Part shown: positions 48,175-57,891 of the stretch, piece after piece
Layout of the letters: each line of letters starts with the position of its first letter
How positions within the stretch are numbered: the stretch's first letter is position 1
NCBI RefSeq assembly: GCF_013373365.1
Contig: NZ_CP035925.1
Span: 1,674,001 to 1,738,000, forward strand
Source of the DNA: Lentibacillus sp. CBA3610
Lineage (GTDB): Bacteria > Bacillota > Bacilli > Bacillales > Amphibacillaceae
Direction of reading: 5' to 3'
DNA length: 64,000 nt
Notes under the pieces: model-generated
What the model was told of the DNA's origin: nothing
What the model saw: the letters and a program-made list of their open reading frames with translations, nothing else
The model's database searches: none
Position numbers and translations under genes: made by a program

Positions 48175-49482
48175 TTAACGATCGATCAGCTGTGCCATGA
48201 GGAGACCCTTCCCGACCATTTTCTTTCCATTGAAAACTTCAATATCCATTTTGGCGTAAATACGTCCGGCCTCCAATATGCTGGGTTTAATGGTCAGCTC
48301 ACTGTCAATCTGCACCGGCTTTAAAAAGTAAACAGTCAGATTCTCCACAACGAGATCACCTTTTTTATAATAACGCAAGAGACGACTGCTCGCTTCCGTC
48401 ATTAACGCTGTAAAGACACCATTGGAAAGTGTGCCGAGCTGGTTGGTCATTTGCGGTGTCACATGGGCATTAAAGACAGTCTGATTTTCCTCTTGGGGAT
48501 GCAGATTGCTCGCTACGATATCATCAATGGTTTCACCAATTTGCGGCTGTCTTTGAATTTGCTGCAGGGCTTTCAGGACATCCTGCCGTGACACAATACC
48601 CTTAAACCTGTTTGATGGATCGACAATCGGCACAACCTCGATGCCTTCCCAGACCATCATGTGCGCAACATAGGCCAGTGATGTTTTTTCCTGGGCAGTA
48701 ATCGGGTTTTTGCTCATGACTTTTTCAACAGGAATATTCTTATCTTTTCCGATCACATCTTTTGAGGTAATCATTCCGGCTACACGCACTTTTGCATCGA
48801 GGACCGGGTATCTGGTATGAGTGGATTGCTCATTTAGCTCATACCAGCGCTCAAGCGTATCTTTCGTGTATAAATATAACGATTCGTCACAAGATGTATA
48901 GACATCTCCGACAAACACAATTTCTTTTTTGATCAGCTGATCATAAATTGCCCTGTTAATCATAGCAGCGACCGTAAATGTGTCATAGCTTGTTGACATA
49001 ATCGGCAATTGCTTATCATCTGCCAATTGTTTGATGGCATCATCCGTATCAAATCCACCCGTAATTAACACGGCCGCTCCCTCATTTAATGCCAGTTCAT
49101 GTGCTTTAACCCGGTTACCAACAATCAGCAATGAACCTGCTTCTGTATACCGCATCATAGCATCCAGCTGCATAGCCCCGATGACGAATTTGTTTAATGT
49201 CTTATGCAGCCCTTCACGTCCGCCAAGTACTTGTCCCTCCACAATTTTGATAACTTCAGCAAATGTCAGCCGCTCAAAGTTTTCTTTCTTTTTACGTTCA
49301 ATCCGGATTGTTCCGACACGTTCAATCGTGCTGACAATTCCCTGATTTTCCGCTTCTTTAATAGCACGATATGCTGTACCCTCACTCACATTCAACGTTT
49401 TAGCAATCTGTCTGACTGAAATTTTATGGCCGATTTCCAACGATAAAATGTGCTGCAAAATCTGTTCGTGTTTCGTTGCCAT
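48175..49482 (-). CDS. ytoI: YtoI: HTH, DRTGG, CBS pair and hot-dog domain protein
   Basis: About 435 residues. N-terminal helix-turn-helix (LEIGHKISVRQIAKTLNVSEGTAYRAIKEAE split over about 15-45), DRTGG domain (about 75-180, VLITGGFDTDDAIKQLAD), two CBS motifs (AGMITSKDVIGKDKNIPVEK; VVPIVDPSNRFKGIVSRQDVLK, 190-305), and a C-terminal thioesterase-like hot dog (GVFTALMTEASSRLLRYYKKG). It looks like a nucleotide- or acyl-CoA-sensing regulator; target unknown. The ATG at 49482 is preferred to an upstream GTG. Confidence 0.88.
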   Translation of the reverse strand: MATKHEQILQHILSLEIGHKISVRQIAKTLNVSEGTAYRAIKEAENQGIVSTIERVGTIRIERKKKENFERLTFAEVIKIVEGQVLGGREGLHKTLNKFVIGAMQLDAMMRYTEAGSLLIVGNRVKAHELALNEGAAVLITGGFDTDDAIKQLADDKQLPIMSTSYDTFTVAAMINRAIYDQLIKKEIVFVGDVYTSCDESLYLYTKDTLERWYELNEQSTHTRYPVLDAKVRVAGMITSKDVIGKDKNIPVEKVMSKNPITAQEKTSLAYVAHMMVWEGIEVVPIVDPSNRFKGIVSRQDVLKALQQIQRQPQIGETIDDIVASNLHPQEENQTVFNAHVTPQMTNQLGTLSNGVFTALMTEASSRLLRYYKKGDLVVENLTVYFLKPVQIDSELTIKPSILEAGRIYAKMDIEVFNGKKMVGKGLLMAQLIDR

Positions 49483-49560
49483 TTGCTTCACCGACTTTCA
49501 ACTGTACTAGTCTTTATACTTACCATTTATTATACAGTTGATACAGCGAAACCTCAATGA

Positions 49561-49782
49561 TTAAGCCCTTTGACGAGTCTCTGTTCTTTCCTGTTCCATA
49601 ACCGGAGGCTCTGTCATTTGCAAAAGTGTTGCAAAATTGGATCCAACTACCAGCACAAGGAATCCCAGCCACATTCCCCAAAAAAGCACGGCTTCCTGTG
49701 TAATCGCACTCGGAATAACAGGCCAGGCAATGTATAGAAAAAATCCAGCCAATAATAAACGTAAAATAGCATAATGCCGCAA
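49561..49782 (-). CDS. Small membrane protein downstream of comC
   Basis: About 73 residues from a TTG start (49782) that sits six bases after GGGAGGAG; a longer frame to 49857 lacks a ribosome site. Two hydrophobic segments (AILRLLLAGFFLYIAWPVI and VLFWGMWLGFLVLVVGSNFA) and a polar tail. Unrecognised family. Same strand as, and 72 bases after, the prepilin peptidase. Confidence 0.65.
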   Translation of the reverse strand: MRHYAILRLLLAGFFLYIAWPVIPSAITQEAVLFWGMWLGFLVLVVGSNFATLLQMTEPPVMEQERTETRQRA

Positions 49783-49853
49783 GTATATCTCCTCCCTTGC
49801 TGTTAATCTATGATAAAAAGAGAGAGTAAAGAACTCACGATCCAACTTCTTAC

Positions 49854-50609
49854 TCATATAACATGGTTAAAGTACCAATCCAGCATTAAGTCCCCATAAA
49901 AGTACACCATAATAGAAGCCGCAACAATATATGGACCGAATGGAACCGGCTGTTTTCTGTCAATTAATTTTAGAAGAAGTAATACAAGCCCGATAACTGC
50001 CCCAATCACACAGGAAAGAAAAAACGCGAGCAATGTTTTTTCAAATCCCAGGAGAATGCCCAGAAGACCAAATAATTTCATATCTCCCGCCCCCATACCA
50101 CCCCGGCTCAGGAGAATGATAGCCGCAATAATCATGACACCTGCCAGTGCACCGGTTATGGAAGACCACCACGGATCCAAGGGGCTGAATAAACGTGCCG
50201 TAACGAATAGTGGGAAGAAGAAGAGTAAGATACTGTTCGGGATAAGCATGTATTTTATGTCAGATACGAGAACAATGACAAGTAATGACATTAATAACAA
50301 CGCCGCCATTAATTCAACATGCAGCCCTATCCTTATGTAACAGAAAGCAAATAATACGCCGGTCACCAGTTCAATGATTGGATATAACACTGATATGTTT
50401 CGTTGGCAATGTCTGCATTTTCCGCGCTGCAACAAATAAGACAAAACAGGTATGAGTTCATACCATGACAGTGACCGCTGGCAATGCGGACAAGTGGAAC
50501 GACCATTCGTGAAGGATTGTTTTTGGGGTACACGTAATCCGACTACATTGAAAAACGAGCCGAAAACCAAGCCCAGCAGAAAGAATAGCAGTATTAGACG
50601 ATTATACAT
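49854..50609 (-). CDS. comC: Prepilin peptidase (ComC/PilD type)
   Basis: 251-residue membrane aspartyl protease that cleaves and N-methylates type IV prepilin-like competence pseudopilins. N-terminal domain with GSFFNVVGLRVPQ and the zinc cysteines CPHC and CRHC (about 39-68); catalytic Asp in VSDIKYMLIPN and GAGDMKLFGLLG; about eight membrane helices. Supports competence or a type IV pilus; the pilin genes are not in the window. Confidence 0.93.
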   Translation of the reverse strand: MYNRLILLFFLLGLVFGSFFNVVGLRVPQKQSFTNGRSTCPHCQRSLSWYELIPVLSYLLQRGKCRHCQRNISVLYPIIELVTGVLFAFCYIRIGLHVELMAALLLMSLLVIVLVSDIKYMLIPNSILLFFFPLFVTARLFSPLDPWWSSITGALAGVMIIAAIILLSRGGMGAGDMKLFGLLGILLGFEKTLLAFFLSCVIGAVIGLVLLLLKLIDRKQPVPFGPYIVAASIMVYFYGDLMLDWYFNHVI

Positions 50610-50706
50610 GACTGTGCTCCTTATTAAATTTTTGAATCATCGGATAATGATATTATAGCATATCCTAATCATGAAAAGTACTAGATATTATAGAGTTTAA
50701 AACATA

Positions 50707-50739
50707 TTAAAAACGTGAGCGGTGATGCTCACGTTTTTC
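50707..50739. terminator. ytkL terminator
   Basis: AAAAACGTGAGC-GGTGAT-GCTCACGTTTTT, symmetrical, six bases after the ytkL stop. Confidence 0.88.
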
Positions 50740-50744
50740 GCTTT

Positions 50745-51425
50745 CTATAACTCGGCTGAATCCCCGATTTTCATGGCCAATCCTTTTCCGGTCTTGACCT
50801 TGGATGCAAAATCATCGGCATCTTGTTTGATCACCGGGAAGGTATTATAATGCACCGGAACGACAGTCTTCGCGTTAATCCAGTCTGCTGCAATCAACGC
50901 ATCTTCCGGTCCCATGGTAAAGTTGTCACCGATTGGTACGAAAGCAATGTCGATATCGTTCATTTCACCAATCAGTTTCAAATCACTGAACAGCCCGGTA
51001 TCGCCAACATGATAGATTGTTTTGCCATCAATTGTCAGTAAAATACCGCCGGGCATTCCTGTATAGATAATGGTGCCATCTTCTTCGGTATAGGAAGACC
51101 CATGAAATGCCTGCGTGAATTTCACTTTCCCGAAATCGAATTCACGTGCGCCGCCAATATGCATTGGGTGAGTATTCAGGCCTTTACCACCTAAGTAATT
51201 CGCCAGTTCATTCGGTGCAACAACCAGTGCGTCATTACGTTTGGCAATTTCTTCAGTGTCACCAACATGATCATTATGACCGTGTGTCAGCAAAATGACA
51301 TCTGTTTCAACAGTGCCGGGGTCAAGATCACATGCTTCGTTCCCATTAATAAACGGGTCAATCAATATTTTGTGGCTGTCTGTTTCAACGCCAACAACAG
51401 AATGTCCATGATATGATACTTTCAT
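50745..51425 (-). CDS. ytkL: UPF0173 metal-dependent hydrolase YtkL
   Basis: About 226 residues, metallo-beta-lactamase fold: [20 protein letters not shown] (HxHxDH), [26 protein letters not shown], and [11 protein letters not shown] near the C-terminus supply the metal ligands. Conserved hydrolase of unknown substrate. ATG at 51425 follows AGGAGCG. Monocistronic. Confidence 0.92.
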   Translation of the reverse strand: MKVSYHGHSVVGVETDSHKILIDPFINGNEACDLDPGTVETDVILLTHGHNDHVGDTEEIAKRNDALVVAPNELANYLGGKGLNTHPMHIGGAREFDFGKVKFTQAFHGSSYTEEDGTIIYTGMPGGILLTIDGKTIYHVGDTGLFSDLKLIGEMNDIDIAFVPIGDNFTMGPEDALIAADWINAKTVVPVHYNTFPVIKQDADDFASKVKTGKGLAMKIGDSAEL

Positions 51426-51715
51426 GATCATCGCTCCTTTTGTAAAATAGTATCCACTCTATTTATTCGATAGAGACCCTCCTAAATCCTTTACCCGTTT
51501 TTTATATTTTTCATGCATATAAATTAAGAATAAGTGGCTAACGAAACTGGAATGGAAAAGCAAAAACTCAGGTGGTGTTTTGAATGATGCAACAAATAGA
51601 CCTTACTTGTATTATCGGGACAGTTTCTTGAATAACACTAATAAGTCATTAGTTATTTATGTTAAAATGAAATGAGGTTATGAAATAAGTGAAAAATAGT
51701 GAAAAGGTGGTTAAA

Positions 51716-52225
51716 ATGGATGTAAAATTCCCAATTGGGCAGTTAGAAGTTCCTGATAAAGTAACATTAGAAAATATTCAGGAATGGCTGGAGGAAATCG
51801 AAACTTACACGCGTCGATTAAGCGAAACTGTTGATTCATTAAGCGCTCAGGAATTAGGCAAAACCTATCGTGAAGGCAGCTGGACAGTACGACAACTTGT
51901 TCATCACATTGCAGATTCCCAGTTGAACATGTTTCAACGTTTAAAGCTGGCTTTAACAGATAAAAACCCGACAGTACCAGCTTTCAATCAAGACAAGTGG
52001 GCTGTTCAGCCGGATACAGAACTCCCTGTAGAAAGTTCTATTAAACTCCTTGAAGGTATAAATGAACGCATCGTATCTTTAGGAAATAGTTTAACTGAAG
52101 AGCAACTAAATCGCGCTTTTACTCACCAGGAAAACGGTGAAATAACAGTTGCAACAAAAGTTGCGAAACTAGCTTGGCACGAAGAGCATCACTTAGCCCA
52201 TATAAAAATCGCATTATCAAAATAA
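51716..52225 (+). CDS. yfiT: Bacillithiol transferase BstA/YfiT (DinB-like)
   Basis: About 169 residues, DinB four-helix fold. It matches remembered YfiT over its length: KFPIGQLEVPDKVTLENIQE, YREGSWTVRQLVHHIADSQLN, NQDKWAVQPDTELPVESS, and AKLAWHEEHHLAHIKIAL. The metal site is one His of VHHIAD plus the two of HEEHH. YfiT-type enzymes conjugate bacillithiol to electrophiles. The start at 51716 follows AAAGGTGG; nine upstream codons are excluded on spacing. Confidence 0.9.
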   Translation: MDVKFPIGQLEVPDKVTLENIQEWLEEIETYTRRLSETVDSLSAQELGKTYREGSWTVRQLVHHIADSQLNMFQRLKLALTDKNPTVPAFNQDKWAVQPDTELPVESSIKLLEGINERIVSLGNSLTEEQLNRAFTHQENGEITVATKVAKLAWHEEHHLAHIKIALSK

Positions 52226-52277
52226 TACAATATGTATGGAATAGGCAAGAGTTTGTAAGTAACATAAAACTATTAAA

Positions 52278-52340
52278 GAAAAATCCGAACTGATTCGAAA
52301 TTTATCTGAAGCATTTTGAATCGTTGTTCGGATTTTTCTT
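52278..52340. terminator. Terminator between yfiT and pspA
   Basis: AAAAATCCGAAC...GTTCGGATTTTT with GATTC/GAATC inside; tails in both directions serve the two converging genes. Confidence 0.8.
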
Positions 52341-52379
52341 TTCGCTCTTTCCTTTTATCCCAGCTCTCATTTTCCCGTA

Positions 52380-53054
52380 CTATTCCTTGCCCATCTTCTT
52401 TTTCAGTTCTTCCAGTTCATCGTCCACATTGCTGTTATCGTCATTCAATTTCTCAAACGCTTCATCCAGGGACCGGCTTTCGTGCGAGATATCTTCACTT
52501 GTGTCAGCCTCTGCTTCATACTGCAGCACTTTCTCTTCCATCCGTTCGAAGCCTTTTTTGGACTCATCACTGCCGATTGCTGACATCGTTCGGTTCATTT
52601 TCGTTTTTGTTTTGGCTGATTCGGCACGTGCTTGAAGCGAATCTTTTTTCAGCTTCATTTGCTGGTATTCTTTCTTCATCTCATCCAGTTTACTGCGCAA
52701 TTCGCTGCTATCCTTATTTGCCTGTTCCCACGATTCTTTCAGCAAATCAGCCTGTTGCTCCTGTTCTGCCTTGTCCTGGAGTGCACGTTTAGCTAAATCC
52801 TCATTATCTGCTTCGATAGCCTGCTCAGCTTGTTTCTGTCGTTTCGCCACTTTTGCCTCTGCATCGTCGGCTTTACGTTTGAGCATTTTTTCATTGGCTA
52901 CCTGTTTGGCAACTGCTGATTCCACTTCCTGGATATCACTTTCCATATCCCGCATGTACTGATCAAGCATTTTTACCGGATCCTCAGCCTTATCAAGCAT
53001 GGCATTGAGTTCCGAACCTACAACTGTTGAAATCCGCTTAAAAAACTTAAACAT
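52380..53054 (-). CDS. pspA: Phage shock protein A (PspA/IM30)
   Basis: 224 residues, almost wholly coiled coil: amphipathic N-helix MFKFFKRISTVVGSELNAML, DPVKMLDQYMRDMESDIQ, then long heptads with ALQDKAEQEQQADLL, and a C-terminal helix. Forms ESCRT-III-like membrane rods that protect leaking membranes. A sigma-W promoter lies just upstream, as for B. subtilis pspA. GGGAGG start. Confidence 0.95.
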   Translation of the reverse strand: MFKFFKRISTVVGSELNAMLDKAEDPVKMLDQYMRDMESDIQEVESAVAKQVANEKMLKRKADDAEAKVAKRQKQAEQAIEADNEDLAKRALQDKAEQEQQADLLKESWEQANKDSSELRSKLDEMKKEYQQMKLKKDSLQARAESAKTKTKMNRTMSAIGSDESKKGFERMEEKVLQYEAEADTSEDISHESRSLDEAFEKLNDDNSNVDDELEELKKKMGKE

Positions 53055-53118
53055 TAGATGTGCCTCCCTTTATAAATATTGACCAAAATATCCGCTATTC
53101 TACTGATTCCCTATCCAA

Positions 53119-53144
53119 TACGATTGTTATCAAAAAAAGTTTCA
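53119..53144 (-). promoter_or_regulatory. Sigma-W promoter of pspA
   Basis: Minus strand TGAAAC (53139-53144), exactly 16 bases, CGTA (53119-53122): the ECF sigma-W consensus, 65 bases upstream of pspA. Implies induction by cell-envelope stress. Confidence 0.82.
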
Positions 53145-53212
53145 ATAACAAACGATTTTTTAAAACCTCATTTGTTATAATGTAACTAACTATAGAAAAT
53201 GAGGTGCTTACA

Positions 53213-54310
53213 ATGACAAACAGACTTGACACACTGCTGGGCGAACTGAAGAAACATAACCTCGACAGTATGCTCGTTACGTCTGCAGCAAATTTTTATT
53301 ACCTGAGCAACTATTATACGGATCCACATGAACGGGTTATCGCTGTATATATCAGCAGGGATCATGATCCATTACTGATTGTACCCGCAATGGAGAAAGA
53401 AGATGCCAAAAATGCCGGATGGGAATATGAAATAATCGCATACAACGATCATGAGAGCCCTTGGGCGCTGTTTCAACAATTACTGAAACGCAATAACAGC
53501 AAGCCGGAATCCGTTGCAGTGGAGCATAATCATCTGACCCTGGAACGTTATGAACAGGTTAAATCAGTGCTTCCTGATGCCACTTTCCATGATGCACAGG
53601 AGATACTGGCCAATTTAAGAGTCATTAAGAGCTCAGAGGAATATGCACTTCTTAAAGAAGCCGCAAGATTTGCCGATTTTGGTATCGAAACCGGGATAAA
53701 AGCCATAAATGAAGGTGCCGGAGAGCTGGAAATTATTGCAAAAATTGAGTACGAGCTGAAGAAGCAAGGAATCCAGCAAATGTCTTTTTCCACGATGGCT
53801 TTATCAGGGGCCAAAACAGCATCACCGCATGGGACACCTTCCATGAAAAAAATTGAAAAAGGCGACCTTGTACTATTTGACCTTGGTGTCATTTATGAAG
53901 GGTATTGTTCTGACATCACCCGAACGGTTGCCTATAAATCAATTTCCCCGGAGCAGGAATCCATTTATAATACAGTACTGGAGGCAGAGACACAAGCAAT
54001 CACATCCTCCAAACAGGGAACAGCAGTCGGCGATGTTGACTTAGCGGCCCGAAACCATATTGACAAGAAGGGTTATGGTGAGTATTTCATTCATCGGATT
54101 GGACATGGACTTGGAATAGAAACGCATGAATATCCTTCGATGCATAGTCAAAACAAACTCCCGCTTAAAACAGGTATGTGCTATACAATTGAGCCGGGAA
54201 TCTATGTGCCTGGACAAGGCGGCGTCCGAATTGAAGATATGGTGTTCATGTCAGACAGCGGTGCTGAAACATTAACGAAATTTCCAAAAGAACTGCAAAT
54301 CGTGGATTAA
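53213..54310 (+). CDS. M24 family Xaa-Pro dipeptidase
   Basis: About 365 residues: creatinase-like N-domain (LVTSAANFYYLSNYYTDPHE) and pita-bread catalytic domain with metal ligands Asp in FDLGVIYEGYCSDITRT, His in HRIGHGLGIETHEYPS, Glu in TIEPGIYVPGQGGVRIEDM. It splits dipeptides with C-terminal proline. ATG at 53213 follows GAGGTG by six bases; an upstream GTG is part of that site. Divergent from pspA. B. subtilis homologues include YkvY and PapA. Confidence 0.92.
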   Translation: MTNRLDTLLGELKKHNLDSMLVTSAANFYYLSNYYTDPHERVIAVYISRDHDPLLIVPAMEKEDAKNAGWEYEIIAYNDHESPWALFQQLLKRNNSKPESVAVEHNHLTLERYEQVKSVLPDATFHDAQEILANLRVIKSSEEYALLKEAARFADFGIETGIKAINEGAGELEIIAKIEYELKKQGIQQMSFSTMALSGAKTASPHGTPSMKKIEKGDLVLFDLGVIYEGYCSDITRTVAYKSISPEQESIYNTVLEAETQAITSSKQGTAVGDVDLAARNHIDKKGYGEYFIHRIGHGLGIETHEYPSMHSQNKLPLKTGMCYTIEPGIYVPGQGGVRIEDMVFMSDSGAETLTKFPKELQIVD

Positions 54311-54402
54311 TGCGTATGCTGCAAGTAAGACTTCACTTCATAACAGACAAAGAGGGAGTGAAGAAACTGCACAGTACAGATGGACACCCACCAATTAATG
54401 GC

Positions 54403-54435
54403 AAAAGCGGCACTTGAATTCCAAGTGCCGCTTTT
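54403..54435. terminator. Terminator between dipeptidase and ald
   Basis: AAAAGCGGCACTTG-GAATTCC-type loop-CAAGTGCCGCTTTT, perfect 14-bp arms, for both converging genes. Confidence 0.88.
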
Positions 54436-54437
54436 AA

Positions 54438-55556
54438 TTATTTTTCCAACAACGTATACACATCGTCATAATGCAATTCATGCGATTCGGCAACTGCCTT
54501 ATAGGTGACATATCCGTCCAGTGTATTAATACCTTTTAACAATGCCTCATCATCCAAACACGCTTGTTTATAGCCTTTATTTGCCAACTTCAATGCATAT
54601 GGCACCGTCACGTTCGTCAATCCCACCGTTGCTGTACGTGGCACCGCTCCGGGGATATTCGGAACAGCATAATGCAGAACACCATGTTTTTTATATGTCG
54701 GGTCATCGTGTGATGTAATCCGGTCACTTGTTTCGACAATACCGCCCTGATCAATGGCAACATCAACAATGACCGAATCTTCCGGCATGGACTTGACCAT
54801 TTCTTCTGTGATCAAAGTTGGTGCTTTAGCTCCCGGAATCAGGACAGCGCCGATAACAAGATCGGATTCCGCCGTCGCATCAGCGATATTTTTTGGATTG
54901 GACATCATCGTATTAATATCCGAGCCAAACATGTCATCCAATTGCCGCAGCCGATCAGGATTCAAATCAATAATCGTCACATCAGCCCCAAGCCCCATAG
55001 CAATTCGGGCCGCATTCGTTCCGACACCACCACCGCCAATGACGGTTACTTTCCCGCGTTTCACCCCGGGAATTCCCGAAAGCAATACACCTTTTCCGCC
55101 TTTGGTCTTTTCCAAAAACTGAGCTCCGATTTGTGAAGCCATCCGGCCGGCAACTTCACTCATAGGTGTCAATAGCGGCAGTGAGCCATTTTCAACTTGA
55201 ACGGTTTCATAAGCAATTCCGATTACTTTGTTATCGATTAACGCTTTCGTCAATTCCGGCTCTGCTGCTAAATGTAAGAACGTCAGTAAAATTTGGCCTT
55301 CATAAAAGTAGTCATACTCTTCAGGCAAAGGTTCTTTTACTTTCATAACCATTTCTTTTGACCAGGCTTCTTCTGCTGTTGAGACAATAACAGCCCCTTC
55401 GTCAGCATATGTCTCATCAGTAAAACTGGACCCTGAGCCTGCACCTGTCTCTACATAAACTTCATGGCCGGCATTTGTTAAAGTGAGGACCCCGGCCGGT
55501 GTCATCGCAACTCTGTTTTCATTGTTTTTGATTTCCCTTGGCACACCAATTTTCAA
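54438..55556 (-). CDS. ald: Alanine dehydrogenase
   Basis: 372 residues, NAD-dependent interconversion of L-alanine and pyruvate plus ammonia; needed for alanine use and normal sporulation in Bacillus. [20 protein letters not shown] (substrate Arg), [13 protein letters not shown] (His about 96), NAD loop [29 protein letters not shown]. Start is TTG after AAGGAGG. Single gene. Confidence 0.97.
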   Translation of the reverse strand: MKIGVPREIKNNENRVAMTPAGVLTLTNAGHEVYVETGAGSGSSFTDETYADEGAVIVSTAEEAWSKEMVMKVKEPLPEEYDYFYEGQILLTFLHLAAEPELTKALIDNKVIGIAYETVQVENGSLPLLTPMSEVAGRMASQIGAQFLEKTKGGKGVLLSGIPGVKRGKVTVIGGGGVGTNAARIAMGLGADVTIIDLNPDRLRQLDDMFGSDINTMMSNPKNIADATAESDLVIGAVLIPGAKAPTLITEEMVKSMPEDSVIVDVAIDQGGIVETSDRITSHDDPTYKKHGVLHYAVPNIPGAVPRTATVGLTNVTVPYALKLANKGYKQACLDDEALLKGINTLDGYVTYKAVAESHELHYDDVYTLLEK

Positions 55557-55644
55557 TGTATATGCCTCCTTCTGAATAATATGTAAATCAAGTAAATGAA
55601 AGCAGTTTCATTATAACAAATCCCGGTATTAAAAACATTAAATG

Positions 55645-56403
55645 TTATCGATACCTGTTTATAACATCAATGCCACCGGTTATTTCAAATATGGACCCTG
55701 TAATCATATCAGAATTACGGTCGCACAAGTATAAAATGGCACGCGCAATATCCTCACCGGTACCGGGCCTGCCGATTGGTGTCTTATCATCATGCACTTT
55801 CCGGCTGTCTTCAATGCCGGCTTCCTTCATTTCACCAACTATATTGCCCGGGCACACCATATTACATGTAATGTGATACTCAGCTTCTTCAAATGCAATT
55901 GTTTTCGTTAACGATACAAGGCCGCTTTTGGCTGCGGCAAATGCCGATCGATACAACCAGCCTGAAGCATTATTTGCCCCTTGGAAGCCATAATTGATAA
56001 TTCGGCCAAACCGCTGCTCGCGCATATGTGGAATCGTCTGTTTTAACAAATGGAATACAGCGTCAAGATTTCCATTGATCATTTCATGCCATTCATCGTC
56101 CGAATAGTCCAGCAGCTTTTTCCGCTCAAATACAAAAGGACCGGCATTGTTAATCAGGTAGTCAATCCCGCCATGGTGTTGAACAGCACTGTTGATCAAG
56201 TTGATGATGTCTGCTTTGTTCGTAACATCCGCTTTTTCAATATGCAGGAATTGGCTGTATGATTCGAATTCTTCCTGAACCTTCTTAGCCTTTTCAGCAT
56301 TTCTGAAATACGTTGTTGTGACATGATAACCGGCTTCCAGAAATTTTTTGACCACTTGTTTTCCCAACCCGGATGTACCTGCTGTTATCAGTGCGTGTCC
56401 CAT
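55645..56403 (-). CDS. Short-chain dehydrogenase/reductase (YtkK-like)
   Basis: 252 residues: ITAGTSGLGKQVVKKFLEAG cofactor loop (TGxxxGxG variant), NNAGPF, catalytic Ser-Tyr-Lys region shifted as NYGFQGANNASGWLYRSAFAAAKSG, where the usual Y-x3-K reads Y-R-S-A-F-A-A-A-K, and C-terminal TGSIFEITGG. Arg/Tyr in the second strand (TTYFRNAEKAKK) suggests NADP. Substrate unknown. Ribosome site GAGGGA. Stands alone upstream of ald. Confidence 0.85.
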   Translation of the reverse strand: MGHALITAGTSGLGKQVVKKFLEAGYHVTTTYFRNAEKAKKVQEEFESYSQFLHIEKADVTNKADIINLINSAVQHHGGIDYLINNAGPFVFERKKLLDYSDDEWHEMINGNLDAVFHLLKQTIPHMREQRFGRIINYGFQGANNASGWLYRSAFAAAKSGLVSLTKTIAFEEAEYHITCNMVCPGNIVGEMKEAGIEDSRKVHDDKTPIGRPGTGEDIARAILYLCDRNSDMITGSIFEITGGIDVINRYR

Positions 56404-56485
56404 TGACCGTCCCTCCTTTTCATCATAATTTAGGTTGAACGCCCATCATGATTGGCATTATAACATAATATACTGTTAAAAAGGC

Positions 56486-56530
56486 AGAAAAACAATCCAC
56501 CCCCTGGACAATGGTTCAAAGGATGGATTG
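56486..56530 (-). terminator. Terminator of the 50-residue gene
   Basis: AATCCATCC...GGGGTGGATT stem followed by GTTTTTCTG on the minus strand. Confidence 0.7.
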
Positions 56531-56539
56531 ATTAGCATG

Positions 56540-56692
56540 TTAGTTTTTTTGATTGTTGTACGTGTGGATACTCCTGTTATTGGAGAGTTTATCCTTATCT
56601 TCAATAACCCCGCTCTGATAACTTTCGAACAATTGGTTTTTAACGGCGGAAATACCTTTTTTATCTTCAACCCATTTATTTTTCTTGGCCAA
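56540..56692 (-). CDS. Small 50-residue protein, TTG start
   Basis: Reads AKKNKWVEDKKGISAVKNQL after the start, continues FESYQSGVIEDKDKLSNN and ends IHTYNNQKN. Highly polar, lysine- and asparagine-rich. GGAGGTGAGG lies at good distance before the TTG and a terminator follows, so it is probably a real small gene. The size and composition recall small spore proteins, but I recognise no family. A plus-strand frame over the same stretch has no ribosome site. Confidence 0.65.
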   Translation of the reverse strand: MAKKNKWVEDKKGISAVKNQLFESYQSGVIEDKDKLSNNRSIHTYNNQKN

Positions 56693-56825
56693 GTTTCCTC
56701 ACCTCCAGTTTTAGTATGTTCATATTAAAGACACAAAAAAGTGCTTTCTCTTTCCAGTTTTGGAAATTCTGATTGTCATGCCGATAAAAAGGGTATTAGA
56801 ATAATAAGAAAAGGAGGGGATGATT

Positions 56826-57260
56826 GTGGATGCCGAATACAAGAATATCGTTGTTGCGGTAGATGGGTCAGAAGCTTCGGAAAAAGCATTCCGAAAAGCA
56901 CTGGATATTGTTAAACGAAACGACGCAAGAATGATACTGGCTCATGTGGTTGATTCCAGAACATTTGCTACAGCTGAGGCATATGACAGGACGCTTGCAG
57001 AACGTGCAGAAGAATATGCAAAGGATCTGGTGGACAGTTACGTGGAAAATGCGAAAGTTTCCGGTATCACAAATTTGGTGAGATGTATCGAGTACGGATC
57101 ACCTAAAGTTAAAATTGCCAAAGACATCGCTGGTAATTTTGGCACGGATCTGATTATCTGTGGTGCAACCGGTATGGGGGCCGTTGAACGATTCCTGATT
57201 GGCAGCGTCTCAGAAAGCATTACACGATACGCCAGCTGTGACGTGCTGGTTGTACGCTGA
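56826..57260 (+). CDS. Universal stress protein (UspA family)
   Basis: About 144 residues, single Usp domain with ATP-binding signature: NIVVAVDGSEASEKAFRKAL at the start and GATGMGAVERFLIGSVSESITRYASCDVLVVR at the end (G-2x-G-9x-G-S/T, with the second half contiguous). The GTG at 56826 has AAGGAGG at 8 bases; the ATG at 56820 would touch that site. A GGGTAT at about 56789 resembles a sigma-B -10, but its -35 is weak. Confidence 0.92.
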   Translation: MDAEYKNIVVAVDGSEASEKAFRKALDIVKRNDARMILAHVVDSRTFATAEAYDRTLAERAEEYAKDLVDSYVENAKVSGITNLVRCIEYGSPKVKIAKDIAGNFGTDLIICGATGMGAVERFLIGSVSESITRYASCDVLVVR

Positions 57261-57363
57261 ACAATGGACGTACTGTATACATGCGCTTATGACAGAATGC
57301 AGTTATCGCGCGACCTGGTTACTGCCATCGCGCGACCTTTGTGCTGCCATGATTTCGGCAACA

Positions 57364-57876
57364 TTATCTGATATCTTTTTTTACTTCTTGCACGACATGC
57401 GTTATTTCCGGAATAATCAATTTATTCATGGCTAATTTAACAGCACCTGATGAGCCGGGTGTTGCAAAAATGGCTGTATGTCCGATGACACCGGCAATGG
57501 CTCGTGATAAAATGGCTGCCGAACCAATATCTTCCTGATAGCTGAGCACGCGGAAGATCTCACCAAACCCACTCATTTCTTTACTGAGCATAGGTTGTAT
57601 CGTCTCAATCGTCACATCACGATAAGCGATACCCGTACCGCCATTCGTTAAAATAACATCGACATTGGCATTTTCACAGCCGGCAGCAACCGCATTCTGA
57701 ATGACGTCCTTTTCATCGTGAATAACCTTCTTAATGGTTACTGAATGCTCTGCTTCCTCCAGCAGTTCCTTCATCAAATTTCCGCTCTTATCCGTTTCCT
57801 CAGTTCGTGTGTCACTGATTGTTAACACCATGCATTTAACCGGATTATTCTCCTGTTTATGCTGATGAACAGACAA
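57364..57876 (-). CDS. moaB: Molybdenum cofactor biosynthesis protein MoaB
   Basis: 170 residues, MogA/MoaB fold: VLTISDTRTEETDKSGNLMKEL, LTNGGTGIAYRDVTIE, FGEIFRVLSYQEDIGSAAILSRA, FATPGSSGAVKLAMN. Adenylylates molybdopterin before metal insertion. TTG start after GGGAGGAG. Sixteen bases after ackA, the usual Bacillus neighbour. Confidence 0.94.
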   Translation of the reverse strand: MSVHQHKQENNPVKCMVLTISDTRTEETDKSGNLMKELLEEAEHSVTIKKVIHDEKDVIQNAVAAGCENANVDVILTNGGTGIAYRDVTIETIQPMLSKEMSGFGEIFRVLSYQEDIGSAAILSRAIAGVIGHTAIFATPGSSGAVKLAMNKLIIPEITHVVQEVKKDIR

Positions 57877-57891
57877 AACAAATCTCCTCCC

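Noticed and set aside
51580..51650. Short frame MMQQIDLTCIIG before yfiT
   Set aside because: Only 14 codons and poorly spaced ribosome site; nothing supports translation.
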